In this document: piece after piece, positions 1-12,062 of the stretch
Layout: every line of letters starts with the position of its first letter
Position numbering within the stretch: position 1 is the stretch's first letter
Assembly: GCA_022575985.1 (NCBI GenBank)
Contig: JAKSXM010000014.1
Location: 5,952,001 to 6,016,000 of the forward strand
DNA from: Anagrus nilaparvatae
Lineage: Eukaryota; Arthropoda; Insecta; Hymenoptera; Mymaridae
DNA length: 64,000 nucleotides
Direction: 5' to 3'
Notes under the pieces: model-generated
Database searches by the model: none
Told to the model about the DNA's origin: nothing
What the model saw: the letters and a program-made list of their open reading frames with translations, nothing else
Program-made: the position numbers and the translations under genes

Positions 1-185
1 AATTCTAGAACTATCTATACATACATATCTTAATACTATATATAGTATATATATTTGAAAGTTTATTTGTCAGTCTGTCTGTACTCAGTTAATTTTTTTT
101 ATTTTCTCTTTCTTATTATAATTAAAGAATCAATCAGAACCTATAATTATTCATTAATTTGTCACCTATGCTATTATATATATTG

Positions 186-811
186 TATATATGGGCGATT
201 ATTTCTCAACCCGGCCACCCCCCTCTGTCCAAAAATGGTGGCAACTTAAAAAGATTTTGGTTTTCTCAAATTGACTGGAAAAGGGTCTAGTTTTTTATTC
301 TCATTGGCCTTTTCAACTCTGTAAATCTACTGTGCCCATTTTAGGCACTGAGCGGCGGCAGGTCGACGTTTTAAAAACAGAAAAATTGAAATAAAAGTAG
401 CTAAACGGTAAGTTTTTTGAAATTTTTTGCTCTTAAAAGTTGTTATTTATTAAAACAAAGAAAATGAGACCACTTGCATGGTAATTGGTTGATTTCTTAA
501 AAAGTTTTATGGGTGCTATGTAGTTTTTAAAAATGTGTAAAAAACGGCTACTTTGACTGATGATATCTCCGAACCTACATATCCAAAATAAAAATGGTAG
601 TCTTTTGATACATAATAAGTGTGCCAAATATCAAGGGATTTGATTGAGTAGTTTCGGATTTAACAATTTTCGGGTATTAATTCTCTTAAAAAATGAGAAT
701 AAAAAACTAGACCCTTTTCCAGTCAATTTGAGAAAACCAAAATCTTTTTAAGTTGCCACCATTTTTGAACAGAGGGGTGTGGCCGGGTTGAGAAATAATC
801 GCCCATATATA
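186..811. mobile_element. Foldback/MITE-like element with 120 bp terminal inverted repeats
   Basis: Bases 186-305 reappear as the reverse complement at 692-811 with only a few changes, leaving about 390 bp of unique centre. Both ends run into TATATA, compatible with insertion at TA, although the exact duplication cannot be separated from the AT repeat. No transposase is encoded inside; small open frames within it have no recognisable domain. This is the usual structure of a non-autonomous DNA transposon. Confidence 0.8.
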
Positions 812-1543
812 TTAAAATAATCTTATTCGCTCGCTACAAAATGACTTCACAAGTAGCCTAGTCTTTTTATAGTGTGACGGAAATCAACAAAACGGCTGGG
901 ACATGTATATGGGTATTTCCAATACTTTTTCTACAGATTAGGGCGCATTCGTGTCACCGATTGAGTTCAAATTTTAGGGTATGGTTTCGGGTATTAAAAA
1001 AATTCCTCAGCCAAAGTTTTAGCTCTCTACCACCTCATGGGGCCGAAATATGGCCGTTTAAAAGTCCAAAAATAGCCTGAATTAGCCCGTTTTCAAAATA
1101 TTGCCATTCCATCTTTAAATTTACTTCAAATTACATCTTATTGGTAAACAAAATTGCATTTAATGGCTTTTTTAATTTTGAAAAAAAGATTTTGAAAAAA
1201 TTCGGAAACAGGTTCAAAAAATTAGTAAAAACGAACTTTCTAAAACGAGTACTCTCATAGAAATAAATTAGGTACTACGTCCAAACAGAAAAATCAATTT
1301 AGTGTATTTTGTATTTTTTTGTGATGAAAAATTTTGGGAAAAAAATTTTTATAAAATTAATTATCAGATCGAGTAAAAATCATACTTTAAAATATAAGTA
1401 CTTTCATGGAAATAAATGAGGTATTAAATCAAAATTAAATTAAAAAAAAAGTAAATTGAGATTTTTTGATGAAAAAATTTTTGAACAAAAAATTAAGTCT
1501 CAATTTCCTAATGGTTGTAAGATATCACCGGTTACATACATAT

Positions 1544-1592
<49 letters not shown>

Positions 1593-1918
1593 GACTTTTT
1601 TTAAAAATCGGTTTTTTAGCTTTCTGAAGTTTCAAAACGTGCTTATGTGCCAAAAAAACAAAAATCAAAATTTTACCCTTCACAATGGTTGAAATTTATA
1701 AAATTAAAATTTTTTTTATATATTTTATGCAAATTCTTTCTTCTTTTTTTTAAACAGCATACCTCAATAAAGAGGGTCTATCGTAAAATTCCCGAAGAAT
1801 CCAAAAATCAAATCAGAATTTTCATTAGATTACAGGAAAAGCCGGAAAATGAAAAATTCCGGAAAATGGAAAGATAAATTTGGATGCGTCATAAAAAGTG
1901 TTTATAGTTAGGCGGTCA
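812..1918. other. AT-rich stretch without a recognisable gene
   Basis: No coding signal is recognised. The segment 1037-1093 matches 31805-31862 in the opposite orientation, and 1250-1300 resembles 21940-21990 (a shared phrase around ATAGAAATAAATTAGGTACTA), so the stretch is made of dispersed repeats. It contains the CA microsatellite listed separately. Confidence 0.6.
1546..1588. repeat. (CA)n microsatellite
   Basis: About 21 uninterrupted CA dinucleotides lie directly after a short ATACATATA tract. Confidence 0.97.
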
Positions 1919-2177
1919 GGGGCTCGATTTTCGAAATCGAGGGAGCGAGGGAGTAGAGGAATTCCCCACTTGTTTCCCCGGTTTTTAAAAAACTCAATTT
2001 TCGAAAGCAAAAGGAGAACTCTCCGGAGAACATATTCCCCAAAATGTACTCCCCACCTAGTATAGCAAGGGAATCAGGGAACTCCCTCGTTTAAAACACG
2101 ATTAATTTTTATTATTTTTATGCAAATAAGTGTATATTATTACATATATATTTTTATAATTATAGTTAATATATGCA

Positions 2178-2181
<4 letters not shown>

Positions 2182-2221
<40 letters not shown>
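2182..2221. repeat. (TA)n microsatellite
   Basis: About 20 consecutive TA dinucleotides upstream of the Harbinger transposase start. Confidence 0.95.
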
Positions 2222-2225
<4 letters not shown>

Positions 2226-2378
2226 TATAGTTAATATATTGAATAATATAATATATTTTAATTTTAATATACATGCGGAAAAAATTAGATTTTTTAAAAA
2301 ATAGTTTTTAGAAATTTTTCTTTTTTTAAACTTTTATTGTAATTTTTGTGCGAGTTTCATTAGTCTAATGTAATAAAA

Positions 2379-3894
2379 ATGGCTATGCATAACTACGTAG
2401 TAAATAATTTTAATAATTTAATTGCTTTACAAATGAGAAATGAAGCTATTGAACACGATGAAAGGGGCAATCGAATTTTTTATAATAGACAAGACGCATT
2501 TGATCTATCAGATCGACAATTTATAAAAATTTTTCGCCTAAATAAAGGAGTCGATGCAAATTTAATAGATGTTGCTGAGCGATATATACCAGGCCAAAGT
2601 AGAGCAAGCAGTTTAGACGTTTCCACAAAAGTAAGTATTATTATTATTTGCAATAAAAGTATAAAAATATTATTTGGATATATTTTATTGGCATAGGTAT
2701 TAACAGCTTTGAAATTTTATGGTGGTGGTAGTTATCAATCAGACATCGGTAGCAATATTCATTTAGCTATTAGACAACCATCTGTAAGCAAATGTTTGCA
2801 CAGTAACTGACAAGTAACTGACTTTTTGAATCACCAAGATATTATAAGTGAATGGATTAAATTTCCAAGAAATATCAATGAGCTTAATACTTTAAAGCAG
2901 AGTTATGCAATTAATCATTAAAAAATTTTTTTTTTGAAATTATATTTTTTTTATAAAAAATTTTTATTATAGTTTTTGGGAAAAATATCATTTTCCCTCG
3001 ACAGTAGGTTGCATTGACTGCACTCATGTTGCCATATTTCCGCCACAAAGAAATCACTCTGAATTTCCTGAAAATATTTTTGTGAATAGAAAAGGATATC
3101 ATTCATTGAATCTGCAATTGGTAATATTTATGTATATTTTATTATGTTCAATATTAAAATTATTTATTTTTATTTATTATTTCTATTTGTTATTTTTATT
3201 TAGTCTCTCAATAATGTACGTCTTTTAATGTTTTTAGATTTGCTATGCTGATTATCAAATTATAAATGCTGATCCACGTTTTCCAGGAAGCGTCCATGAT
3301 AGTCATATATGGAATAATTCGTTCGTATTACCCGCATTGTCAAACCTGTATAATATTCGCGAGATACATTTTTTGATAGGTAGATATTAAAATATTGCAA
3401 TATATATACATATATATATATAATAAAAAACTTATTTAAACTTTTGCTAAGGTGATTCTGGTTATGCATTACGACCATGGTGAATGACTCCAATAAATGA
3501 AGTTGAAGATAATACTCCAGAATTTTACTATAACAATCGATTAAAAACTGTAAGGTCTTCGATTCAAAGAGTAAACGGACTTTTAAAAATGCGCTTTCGT
3601 TGCCTACTAAAACATAGGGGTTTGCATTATAAGCCAATGATGGCCGCAAAAATTGTAAATGCATGCTGCGTACTTCATAATATCTGCATAGCAAATAATG
3701 TTCCAGAACCACCTTTAGATGCTGAAGATGAAAATCAGGACTATGGATTATATCCACCAGAACTAATAAGAGATGAAGCAAGAGTTGGTCGCGTTAATCC
3801 AGAGCTCGAAGCAGGTAGAAGAGTTCAACGCGAAGTCGTTAGAATGTTATCACAACGCAGGCAGCAACGACAAAATATTGATAATGCATTATAA
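2379..3894 (+). pseudogene. PIF/Harbinger DDE transposase, broken
   Basis: The start ATG at 2379 opens an exon ending at the GTAAGT donor at 2631. Further exons are supported at 2697 (after an AG), 2973-3120, 3238-3379 and 3452-3894. The DDE core is visible: DCTHVAI in the third exon (first Asp) and GSVHDSHIW in the fourth (second Asp), followed by GDSGY and the RFRCLLKH / VLHNICI segments characteristic of Harbinger (DDE_Tnp_4). Three lesions are seen: a TGA at 2808-2810 created by a 12 bp in-frame imperfect duplication of the neighbouring sequence, a TGA at 3481-3483 right after the conserved RPW, and glutamine in IQRVNGLLK where the family normally has the catalytic glutamate. The copy should not make an active enzyme. 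It is the first gene of the element and reads in the same direction as the Myb-like partner. Confidence 0.85.
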
Positions 3895-4411
3895 AAAATA
3901 ATACATTTTTAAAAAAATTGTAAAATTAATTATAATAAAAAGTATATAATTTTTTCTTAAATTTTATTTTATATATATTTTATTGAGACACTAAGTGACG
4001 ATTATTTATATATAAGATAAGGAAGGCATGTTTTTAAAAAAATAATTGTGTATCTCAGCATGATATGCAAAATGATGCATGTAATATTAACAGAGATTTT
4101 ATATTATATTAAAAAAATAATTAATGCATCCATATGCACACATTATGAACACACAATTTTTTTTCTAACAAACAGTTTCCATGTATTATGAATGGAATCC
4201 TGTTTTAAACGTTTTAAAATTTTATCAGTTTCAATATTTTTGTTTTATAAGATATCATATTTTTTATATTAAAAGATTTTTTCTCTCACGAATTTTCAAA
4301 ATTTCTTTAACAGATGTTATTAAATCTTACCAGTAAAAAATTTTTTTGAAGTAAAAAGTTAGTATATATTTCTTTGTCATAGCGTAAAGATCTTTTGTAA
4401 ATCTATAATAG
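3895..4411. other. Spacer between the two Harbinger genes
   Basis: AT-rich DNA between the transposase stop and the first recognisable exon of the Myb/SANT-like gene. A possible upstream exon or start codon for the second gene would be expected here, but I could not identify one. Confidence 0.4.
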
Positions 4412-4591
4412 TTTTAAGTGAAGAACAAAAATCGCATTTACTTGATTTCGTAAGAAATAATTATGCTGCACTTTTTCTTAAACATACTGGTGTGGCAGAT
4501 TCAAAAAAATGCAGAAAAATTGTGGAAAGACGTAGCAGAAAAATTAAATGCACTGCCAGGAGATATTAAAGATTGGGAAAAATGGAAACAG
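4412..4591 (+). pseudogene. Harbinger Myb/SANT-like DNA-binding protein, 5' exon
   Basis: After an AG at 4410-4411 the reading frame gives EEQKSHLLDFVRNNY and then, after a one-base frame change in the A-run near 4507-4518, LWKDVAEKLNALPG...WEKWKQ, ending at a GTAATT donor (4592). This Trp-rich pattern is the Myb/SANT-like domain that accompanies PIF/Harbinger transposases and carries the transposase to DNA. The exon continues at 16452 on the far side of the palindromic insertion, which sits in the intron. No start codon is evident. The frameshift makes it a pseudogene. Confidence 0.7.
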
Positions 4592-4795
4592 GTAATTGAA
4601 ATTTATCATTAAAAACTGAGTTTGTATAAAATTAAAAATGCTTTTTTGTATGCTTTTAAGAAAATTTTTGTTTATACCCACTCCGCATCAATCCAGAGAT
4701 TTTGGAGCATTAATCCAGAATATAGGTATACTTCATGTTTGAAAACCAGATTTACGTAATTTTACTGAATTGAAACTAGAAATAAGCAAAATTCT

Positions 4796-5020
4796 GTTTT
4801 ATAATCCAGAAAAAATCAATATTCTGGATTTAAAACAAGAAGATATAAGCCGGTAAAGATGAGTGAATTTATTTCTTGATTTGAAACCAGAAAAAAGTAA
4901 AAATCTGTTTTACAATCCAGAAAAAATCAATATTCTGGATTTAAAACAAGAAGATATAAGCCGGTAAAGAAGAGTGAACTTATTTCTTGATTTAAAACCA
5001 GAAAAATAATTTCCTCTGTT
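4796..5020. repeat. 111 bp tandem duplication in the subterminal region
   Basis: The block beginning AATCCAGAAAAAATC at about 4803 repeats at about 4914, a period of 111 bp, including the GATATAAGCCGGTAAAG segment. The right arm near 16094-16160 holds one inverted copy. Confidence 0.85.
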
Positions 5021-5261
5021 TTATAAATCAGAGTTTTGATTATTTCTAGTTTTAAAAAAAGAAAATTGAATTTCAAAAATTGTAACGAAATAACTTCTAA
5101 ATTTAAAAACAAAAATTAATGAAATTCCGGTTTACAAAATAGAATCAATATATTTTATGGCTTTAAAACCAGAAATTTTCATTATTAATTACTAAAATTA
5201 ATTAATATTTATAATTTTCTTGTATCTCTATAAAGTCTTAAACGCTGCCGCCGCTGTCGAA

Positions 5262-5970
5262 TGGCACTTTTGGACCAACCTGGTACTTTTGGGCCAATTT
5301 GGTACTTTTGGGCCATATTGGTCCTTTTGGGATAAAATGTAACATTCGGGCCAAACTGAACCTTTTGGGCAAACTGGGCCTTTGGGCCAAACTACACCTT
5401 TCTGGCCAAACTGAAACTTTTGGGCAAAACTGAACCTTTTGGGCAAAACTGGACCTTTAATGCCACAGTGGCTCTGTTTACATAAAAACTGTTGTATAAG
5501 TTTATTTACCCAAAATAGTCTTTTTGGGCCAAAGCGGTACTCCTAGGCTAATATGGTACTTTTGGGCCAATTTGGTACTTTTGGGCCAAACTTGTACTTT
5601 TGGGAAAATCTGGTACTTTTGGAACAAACTGAACCTTTTGGCCAATCTGGTACTTTTAGGCCAATATGGTACTTTTGGGCTAAACTGGTACTTTTGGGCT
5701 AAACTGGTACTTTTGAGAAAATCTGGTACTTTTTGAACAAACTGAACCTTTTGGCCAATCTGGTACTTTTGGGCCAAACTGAACCTTTTGGGACAACCTG
5801 GTACTTTTGCGCTATACTAGTCCTTTTGGGTCAAAATGGATCTTTTTTGATAAAATGTAACCAAACTAGGGCCAAACTAGAACCTAACCTAAACTAACCT
5901 TTAAGGTTAAACTGAACCTTTTGGGCCATAGTGGCTCTTTTATCTAAAAATTTTTGCATAAACTTATTTA
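5262..5970. repeat. About 20 bp tandem array (GGTACTTTTGGGCCAA type), left arm
   Basis: More than twenty imperfect copies of a roughly 18-20 bp unit such as TTTGGTACTTTTGGGCCAA. The array keeps long open frames on both strands only because the unit rarely contains stops, so the lysine/proline/tryptophan-rich translations here are not taken as genes. An inverted counterpart lies at 11740-12062. Confidence 0.9.
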
Positions 5971-6969
5971 CACAAAATGGTCTTTTTGAACCAAAGCGGT
6001 CCCTTTCGCCTTAACAACAATCGATGATTTATAAGACCCCTTAACTCTCGCCTTAACTAAAATGGTCTTAAACAGCTCGAGTTATGGTAAATCAAACTCA
6101 TTGGGTGGCTCTCAACTAGCGTTAGTGCTTTTTGGGAAAATACTAAAAATGGATAAATAAGAGCTTGAATAATATATTACGACCCATGTCCAGAAAAATA
6201 AACAATGGCCCGATTCGCACGTAAACTACCTTCCAAGGCGAAGGTGAGGATGGTAAACTGCAATTTGGGGGATTAGGGTCGTATACATCGGTGGCGAGAA
6301 AACACGTCTTTGCCGGACGCGCAGCGGCCGAAAAATACGTGCTTTCTGGCTGCTGACCAGAAAAACATATTCTGAAAGAGTATATATGTTGGGAAACCTT
6401 CAGTAAATCCATTTGTTTTTCAGAAAAACTCCGGAAAATGGGAAAACGTGTTTTTGGAAAAACCGAAATATCTCATTTGCCGCCATTTAAAAAAAAAAAT
6501 TTTTTTTTTTAATTTTTTTCAACCAAAATCTCATCAATATGACCATAAAAAATTTTCTATGTCGGCCATTAAGGAGCGATTTTAGTCTGTTTTAAATTGT
6601 TTTTACATTCTTAATACTTATATATGTAATAAACTATAAAAGGTTACATAAATTGACTTTTTTCTTTCAGAATCGAATAGCCAGGGAAAAAGTAGTTGAA
6701 AATATAAAAAAAATTTGCTTTTTTCGGTGAAAATTAACCGAGTTATGGTCAAGTAAAGATACTGTCACAAATTACCATGTTTATACTGATTCCAATTTTA
6801 TGGTCCATGACGAGATTATAATTTGAAAACTGCATAACTCGCTTATATTTTATCGTAAAAAGAAAAGTTTTGGATTATTATCCAATATTTTTTAAATATT
6901 TTTAATATTTTTAATATTTTTCTAACAATACTATAAAATATTTTTCAAGATTTTTGATTTTTGATTTAA
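5971..6969. other. Foldback interior without a recognised gene
   Basis: 5985-6040 is mirrored at 11670-11710. A less AT-rich patch at 6175-6420 contains an 89-codon reverse-strand frame (6143-6412) with no domain I recognise and no support beyond its length. The remainder is AT-rich and featureless. Confidence 0.4.
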
Positions 6970-7279
6970 CTTATAATTTTCAAAATATCGATTTATTCGG
7001 GGAAAAATTAAGAAAATAAAAAACTTTTTTCAGTGAATCCATACTAAATAATGTCCTAAAAATTATCTTCAAAGATTTTTAAAAATCTGAAATTTTATAA
7101 AAAAGTCTTATTTAATTTAGTACCTCAAAAAAAATAGAAATTCCCAGCTCTAATAGCTCCGTCTGCAGTCAATAAATTTTCAAATTTTTTTTTAAATTCT
7201 TATGGACATGTAACTTGCTTAATGAGTATCAGAATCATAGTTTCCAGAAGTTTCAATTTCCAGAAATCTTAAATCGAAA

Positions 7280-7960
7280 AAAACGATACGTCAAGCCTTA
7301 CACTAGCGTAAGCAAAGGAATTAGGCGATAATAAAAAATGAAACGCCAAGCCTTGCACTAGCGTAACCTAAGGAAGTAGGCTATAATAAAAAAACGACAA
7401 GCCAAGTTTTACACTAGCATATACTAAGGAAGTTGTATATAATAAACCCGAATAGAATCGGAAGTATGGGCTGATCCGGCCCAGATACGGCGTGATCTGG
7501 CCCAGATCTGGCCCGGATCTGGGCTGGATCGGCCCATACTTCAGATTCTATTCGGGAAGAAACGACACTTCAAGCCTTACACTAGCGTAACCTGAGGAAG
7601 TAATCTATATTAAAAAAACTATACGTCAAGCCTTACACTAGCGTAACCTAAGAAAGTAGGTTATAATAAAAAAACGACAAGCCAAGTTTTACACTAGCAT
7701 AAACTAAGGAATTTGCATATAAAAAAGAAACGACACTTCAAGCCTTACACTAGCGTAACCTAAGGAAGTAGGATATAATAAAATAACGATACGTCAAGCC
7801 TTACACTAACATAACCTAAGGAAGTATATATAATAAAATAATGACAGGTCAAGCCTTACACTAGCGTAACCTAAGCAAGCAGGCTAAAATAAAAAAAACG
7901 ACACGTCAAGCCTTAAACTAGCGTAACCTAAGGATATAGGCTATAATAAAAAAAAACTTA
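7280..7960. repeat. About 58 bp tandem array (CAAGCCTTACACTAGCGTAA), plus orientation
   Basis: Roughly ten copies of a 55-58 bp unit with the core CAAGCCTTACACTAGCGTAA and an ATAATAAAAAAACGAC spacer. The same unit is inverted at 8680-9000. The hairpin at 7447-7556 interrupts the array. Confidence 0.9.
7447..7556. mobile_element. 110 bp GC-rich hairpin insertion
   Basis: CCCGAATAGAATC at 7447 is mirrored by GATTCTATTCGGG ending at 7556, with complementarity continuing inward through GGCCCAGAT-type repeats. It is strongly GC-rich compared with its surroundings and splits the 58 bp array, so it looks like a tiny inserted foldback element. Confidence 0.75.
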
Positions 7961-8129
7961 TAACCGGTTTGTGTAAACACAACCTAAATGCATGGAACAT
8001 GTTTACTTCCAGATGAGGACTAGATATAATACAAATGTTACTCAACATTACAATAAAATTTTCTATTTTTATAATTTGTAATTATCACCTCACTAGCTGT
8101 TAAGATTCTAAACTCAAACTATTCTGATT

Positions 8130-8260
8130 CCCTAAACCTGAATTATTCCAAGTCCCTAAACCTGAATTATTCCAAATCTCTGAACCTGAATTATTCCAAG
8201 ATATTATTCCATAGACCTGTATTACCCTAAGTCCTTAAGCCCAGATTTTTCAAAGTCTTT
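8130..8260. repeat. 24 bp tandem repeat (CCTGAATTATTCCAA)
   Basis: Copies of a 24 bp unit around CTAAACCTGAATTATTCCAA start near 8137, 8161 and 8185, with decayed copies either side. The same family occurs at 32165-32330. Confidence 0.8.
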
Positions 8261-8310
8261 TAAAAGTATTTTATTTATTTATATATACTTACCCAATTAT
8301 TCTAAGTCTT

Positions 8311-8432
8311 ATTTGACCCCCCCCCCCCTTAAAAAGGACAAATTTGACCCCCCCCCCCCCTTAAATAGGACAAATTTGACCCCACCCACCTTAAAAAGGA
8401 CAAATTTGACCCCACCCCCCTTAAAAAGGACA
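8311..8432. repeat. About 31 bp tandem repeat with C-tracts
   Basis: Four copies of ATTTGACCCC followed by a C-run and TTAAAAAGGACAA. C-runs vary in length (up to 12), which is typical of slippage. Confidence 0.9.
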
Positions 8433-8679
8433 AAAATTTTTGTCTCAAACTTTTGCTTTGAAAAAATATAAAAAATATCTATATTTGTATTATTTTTAAA
8501 CGTAGTAGCTAATTCTTTTCAATAAAAGTCATAATTTTAGAAAAATTGATTTAAATAGATTTATTGGATCTGATAATTAATTACTTGAAAATTTTTTTAT
8601 TTAAATTTTTTTCACTACAAAAAAATATACCTGAGACCTAATGATTTAAAAATTTTTGTCTTCAAATTTTACGTTGTGC

Positions 8680-9000
8680 TGGTGTAAAGCTTGACTTCGT
8701 CGCTTTTTTATTATAGTCTACTTCCTTAGGTTATACTAGTGTAAGGCTTGACGTGTCGTTTTTTTATTATAGCCTACTTCCTTAGGTTACGCTAGTGTAA
8801 GGCTTGACGTGTCGTTTTTTTATTATAGCCTACTTGATTAGGTTACGCTAGTGTAAGGCTTGACGTTTCATTTTTTATATCGCCTAATTCATTAGGTTAC
8901 GCTAGTGTAAGGCTTGATATGTCGTTATTTTATTATATCTTACTTCCTTAGGTTATGTTAGTGTAAGGCTTGACATGTCGTTTTTTTTATTATAGCCTAC
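8680..9000. repeat. About 58 bp tandem array, inverted orientation
   Basis: Five to six copies of the reverse complement of the 7280-7960 unit (core TTACGCTAGTGTAAGGCTTG), forming the mirror half of that array. Confidence 0.9.
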
Positions 9001-9003
9001 TCT

Positions 9004-10138
9004 CCAGTCAAAATACGGGTTTGGTTGTATTGTTTCTGGCCACCACCAGATTTGGTCTACTATGGGTTTTTTGGGTCGCTGAACACGAAAATAGGGGTCT
9101 TTTCTATGAGAAACTGGGGCTTGACCCTTAAATTGGGCAAAACTTGCCCTAAATAGGGCATTTTTGACAGATTCACTCTAAGCCTTTGAAATTTGGTATA
9201 CGGGGGTTTTTTAGGTCGCTGATAACGAATATTTAATTATTTTTAATGAAAAATTATACCTTTGCCCTTAAATTTGCCCAAACTAGCCCTAAAAAGGGCA
9301 TTTTTGCTACATTCACTCCAGCCCTTTAAAATTTGGTATACGGGTCTTTTTTGGGTCGTTGATCACGAAAATCGGAGTCTTTTCTATGAGAAATTGGAGC
9401 TTGACCCTTATATTGGGCTAAACTTGCCCTAAAAAGGGCATTTTTGCTGCATTCAGTCTAGGCCTTATAAATTTGGTGTACGGGGGTTTTTTGTATCGCT
9501 AAACATGAATATTAAGGTTTTTTTAATGAGAAATTAGACCATCACCCTTGAATTGGCTAAAACTTGCCCTAAAAAGTTTATTTTTGCTACATTCAGTCTA
9601 GGCTTTTGAAATTTGGTGTACGGGGTTTTTTTATCGCTAATCACGTATATGATGGTTTTAAATTTTAGGGGGCTAGAGTGAATGTAGCAAGAATGCCCTT
9701 TTTAGGGCTGTTTTGGGCCAGTTTAAGGGCAAATGTATAATTTTTCATTATAAATAATTTAATATTCGTGATCAGCGACCTAAAAAACCCCCGTATACCA
9801 AATTTTAGAGGGCTGGACTGAATGTAGCAAAAATGCCCTTTTAGGGGCTAGTTTGGGCGAATTGAAGGGCAAAGGTATAATTTTTCATAAAAAATAATTG
9901 AATATTCGTAATTAGCGACCCAAAAAACCCCCGTATACCAAATTTCAAAGGCTTAGAGTGAATTTGTCAAAATGCCCTTTTTAGGGCAAGTTTTGCCCAA
10001 TTTAAGGGTCAAGCACTAGTTTCTTATAGAAAAGACCTCGATTTTCGTGTTCAACGACCCAAAAAACCTATAGTAGACCAAATCTGGTGGTGGCCAGAAA
10101 CAATACAACCCCCCCCCCCCCCCACGTATTTTGACTGG
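9004..10138. mobile_element. Nested palindromic element built of 140 bp repeats
   Basis: Ends CCAGTCAAAATACG (9004) and CGTATTTTGACTGG (to 10138) are inverted repeats. The left half carries four direct copies of a 140 bp unit (TTTTTTGGGTCGCTGA-type phrase near 9067, 9207, 9347 and 9487). The right half carries three inverted copies (near 9776, 9917 and 10058). Each unit has a GCCCTAAAAAGGGC internal palindrome. The same family, with the same left edge, recurs at 63396-64000. It appears inserted in the 58 bp array. Confidence 0.8.
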
Positions 10139-11739
10139 ACTATACTTGCTTATTGCCTACTTGGTTGTTTTTGATTTAAGATTTCTGGATATTGAATCTT
10201 CTGGAAACTATGATTCTGATACTCATTAATCAAGTTACATTTACATAAGAATTAAAAAAAAAAAAATTGACAATTTTTTGACTGCAGACGGAACTATTAG
10301 AGCTGGAAATTTCTATTATTTTTGAGCTACTACATTACTCAAGACTTTTTTATAAAGTTTCAGATTTTTAAAAATCTTTGAAGATAATATTTAGGACATT
10401 ATTTAGTATGGATTCACTGAAAAAAGTTTTTTATTTTCTTAATTTTTCCCCGAATAAATCGATATTTTGAAAATTATAAGTTAAATCAAAAATCAAAAAT
10501 AATGAAAAATATTTAATAATATTATTAGAAATTTAAATTCTTTTCGGGGATCGATACTAAATATTATCCTAAATATTGTATTCAAAGATTTTTAAAATCA
10601 GAAGCGTTATTTTAATTTTTAAGTTTTAATTTCCAAAATTCTTAAAAAGAAAAATGCTATTTTTAATCACCTGATTCATCCTTAAACTATTAAAACTAGT
10701 AAAAAGGGAAATCCTCTTTAGCAAACAAGATATAACTAATTTATTTCTAGTTTTAATACTGAAATTCTATTTTAAATATTGGAGCTTACGAATTCCTGGA
10801 TTTGAAACCAGGAATGAGTAAATTTCTGTTTTATAAACAAGTTAATGATTTATTTTTAGTTTTGAATCTTTCTGGATTCAAAACCAGTAAAGAGTAGATT
10901 TCATTTTTATAAACTAGAGATATAGATTTTCTAGTTTTAAATCAAGAAATCATTCTCTTTTCTTGTTAAGATCCTAAGAAAATTAGGATTGAGTTGTGAG
11001 GGTAGAATTTGAATTAGATATGGAAAAAATTTATTGACAAAATAAACTGTTTTTGCTTCTTATTTATATGCTTTTAAATTATGGGCGAAAATTTAAACAA
11101 AAAAATTAAATTCATTTTTAAATTTTTGCCAAGTGGGATTGGTATAGATAACAGAAGGGTAATAGAGATTATTGAATATAATATTTTTAAATTGTTTAAA
11201 GGTAAAAATTTCAAAAAATTGATTGAGTTTTAATCCGCAGATTGGTTCAAAATTGTAATTTACTAAATGGGAAGGTTGAATACCAATATATATATTATGT
11301 TAAAAAAATTTTATTTTTTATATTTATTAAAGATATTATTGCAATAATTGTTATTTTAAAATTTTTCTAATCAAATGCATAAATGATTATAATAAGCAAC
11401 TAATATATTTTTATATTTACTAGGGGGCTCCGACCCCTGCGAGCTTCGCGCGCCAACCCCCGTAGAAAAATTAGAAAACTAAGTTAGTTTTAAAAACAAA
11501 CAAATTTTGTAAATTTTACAAATATGAGGTTAGTCATGGTGATATTTACATAATTTACTTAAATAATGTAATCATGAACATCGATTTTGGTTATGTTTAA
11601 AAGTTATTTTTCTTCTAGTAGTTGCAAAAGATAGTAGTAGCTCCTAGTAGCCCAAAATGACCATTTTTGGTAAGGGGTCTTATAAAACATCGATTGTTAA
11701 GGCGAAAAGGACCGCTTTGGTTCAAAAAGACCATTTTGG
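10139..11739. other. Right central part of the foldback, no gene
   Basis: 10170-10510 is the inverted counterpart of 6970-7270. 10640-11000 holds scattered CTGGATTTAAAACCAG-like subterminal fragments. 11422-11466 is a short GC-rich block in otherwise AT-rich DNA. No coding region is recognised. Confidence 0.5.
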
Positions 11740-12062
11740 GTAAATAATGGCCCAAATGTTACATTATATCCCAAATGGTCCATTTTGACCCAAAAGGACC
11801 AGTATGGCGCAAAAGTACCAGGTTGGCCAAAAGGTTCAGTTTGTTCCAAAAGTACCAGATTTTCCCAAAAGTACCAGTTTAGCCCAAAAGTACCATATTG
11901 GCCTAAAAGTATCAGATGGCCAAAAGGTTCAGTTTGTTCCAAAAGTACCAGATTTTCCCAAAAGTACCAGTTTGGCCGAATAGTACCAAATTGGCCCAAA
12001 AGTACCAGTTTGGCTCAAAAGTACCAAATTGGCCTAAAAGTACCAGATTGGCCCAAAAGTGT
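11740..12062. repeat. About 20 bp tandem array, right (inverted) arm
   Basis: Reverse complement of the 5262-5970 array (TTGGCCCAAAAGTACCA units). It leads into the mirrored GC-rich mark ATTCGACAGCGGCGGCAG at about 12063. Confidence 0.9.

Noticed and set aside
3260..3781. 173-residue reverse-strand open frame
   Set aside because: It is the antisense shadow of the Harbinger transposase exons.
5228..5777. Open frames with Lys/Pro/Trp-rich repetitive proteins on both strands
   Set aside because: They are translations of the 20 bp tandem array, open in several frames at once, with no start context or domain.
6143..6412. 89-residue reverse-strand frame in the foldback
   Set aside because: No domain, no conservation evidence, and inside a non-coding palindromic element; kept only as a note in the surrounding entry.
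7280..9000. CRISPR-like regularly spaced repeats
   Set aside because: The 58 bp units are head-to-tail without unique spacers, in a eukaryotic transposon; they are a minisatellite.
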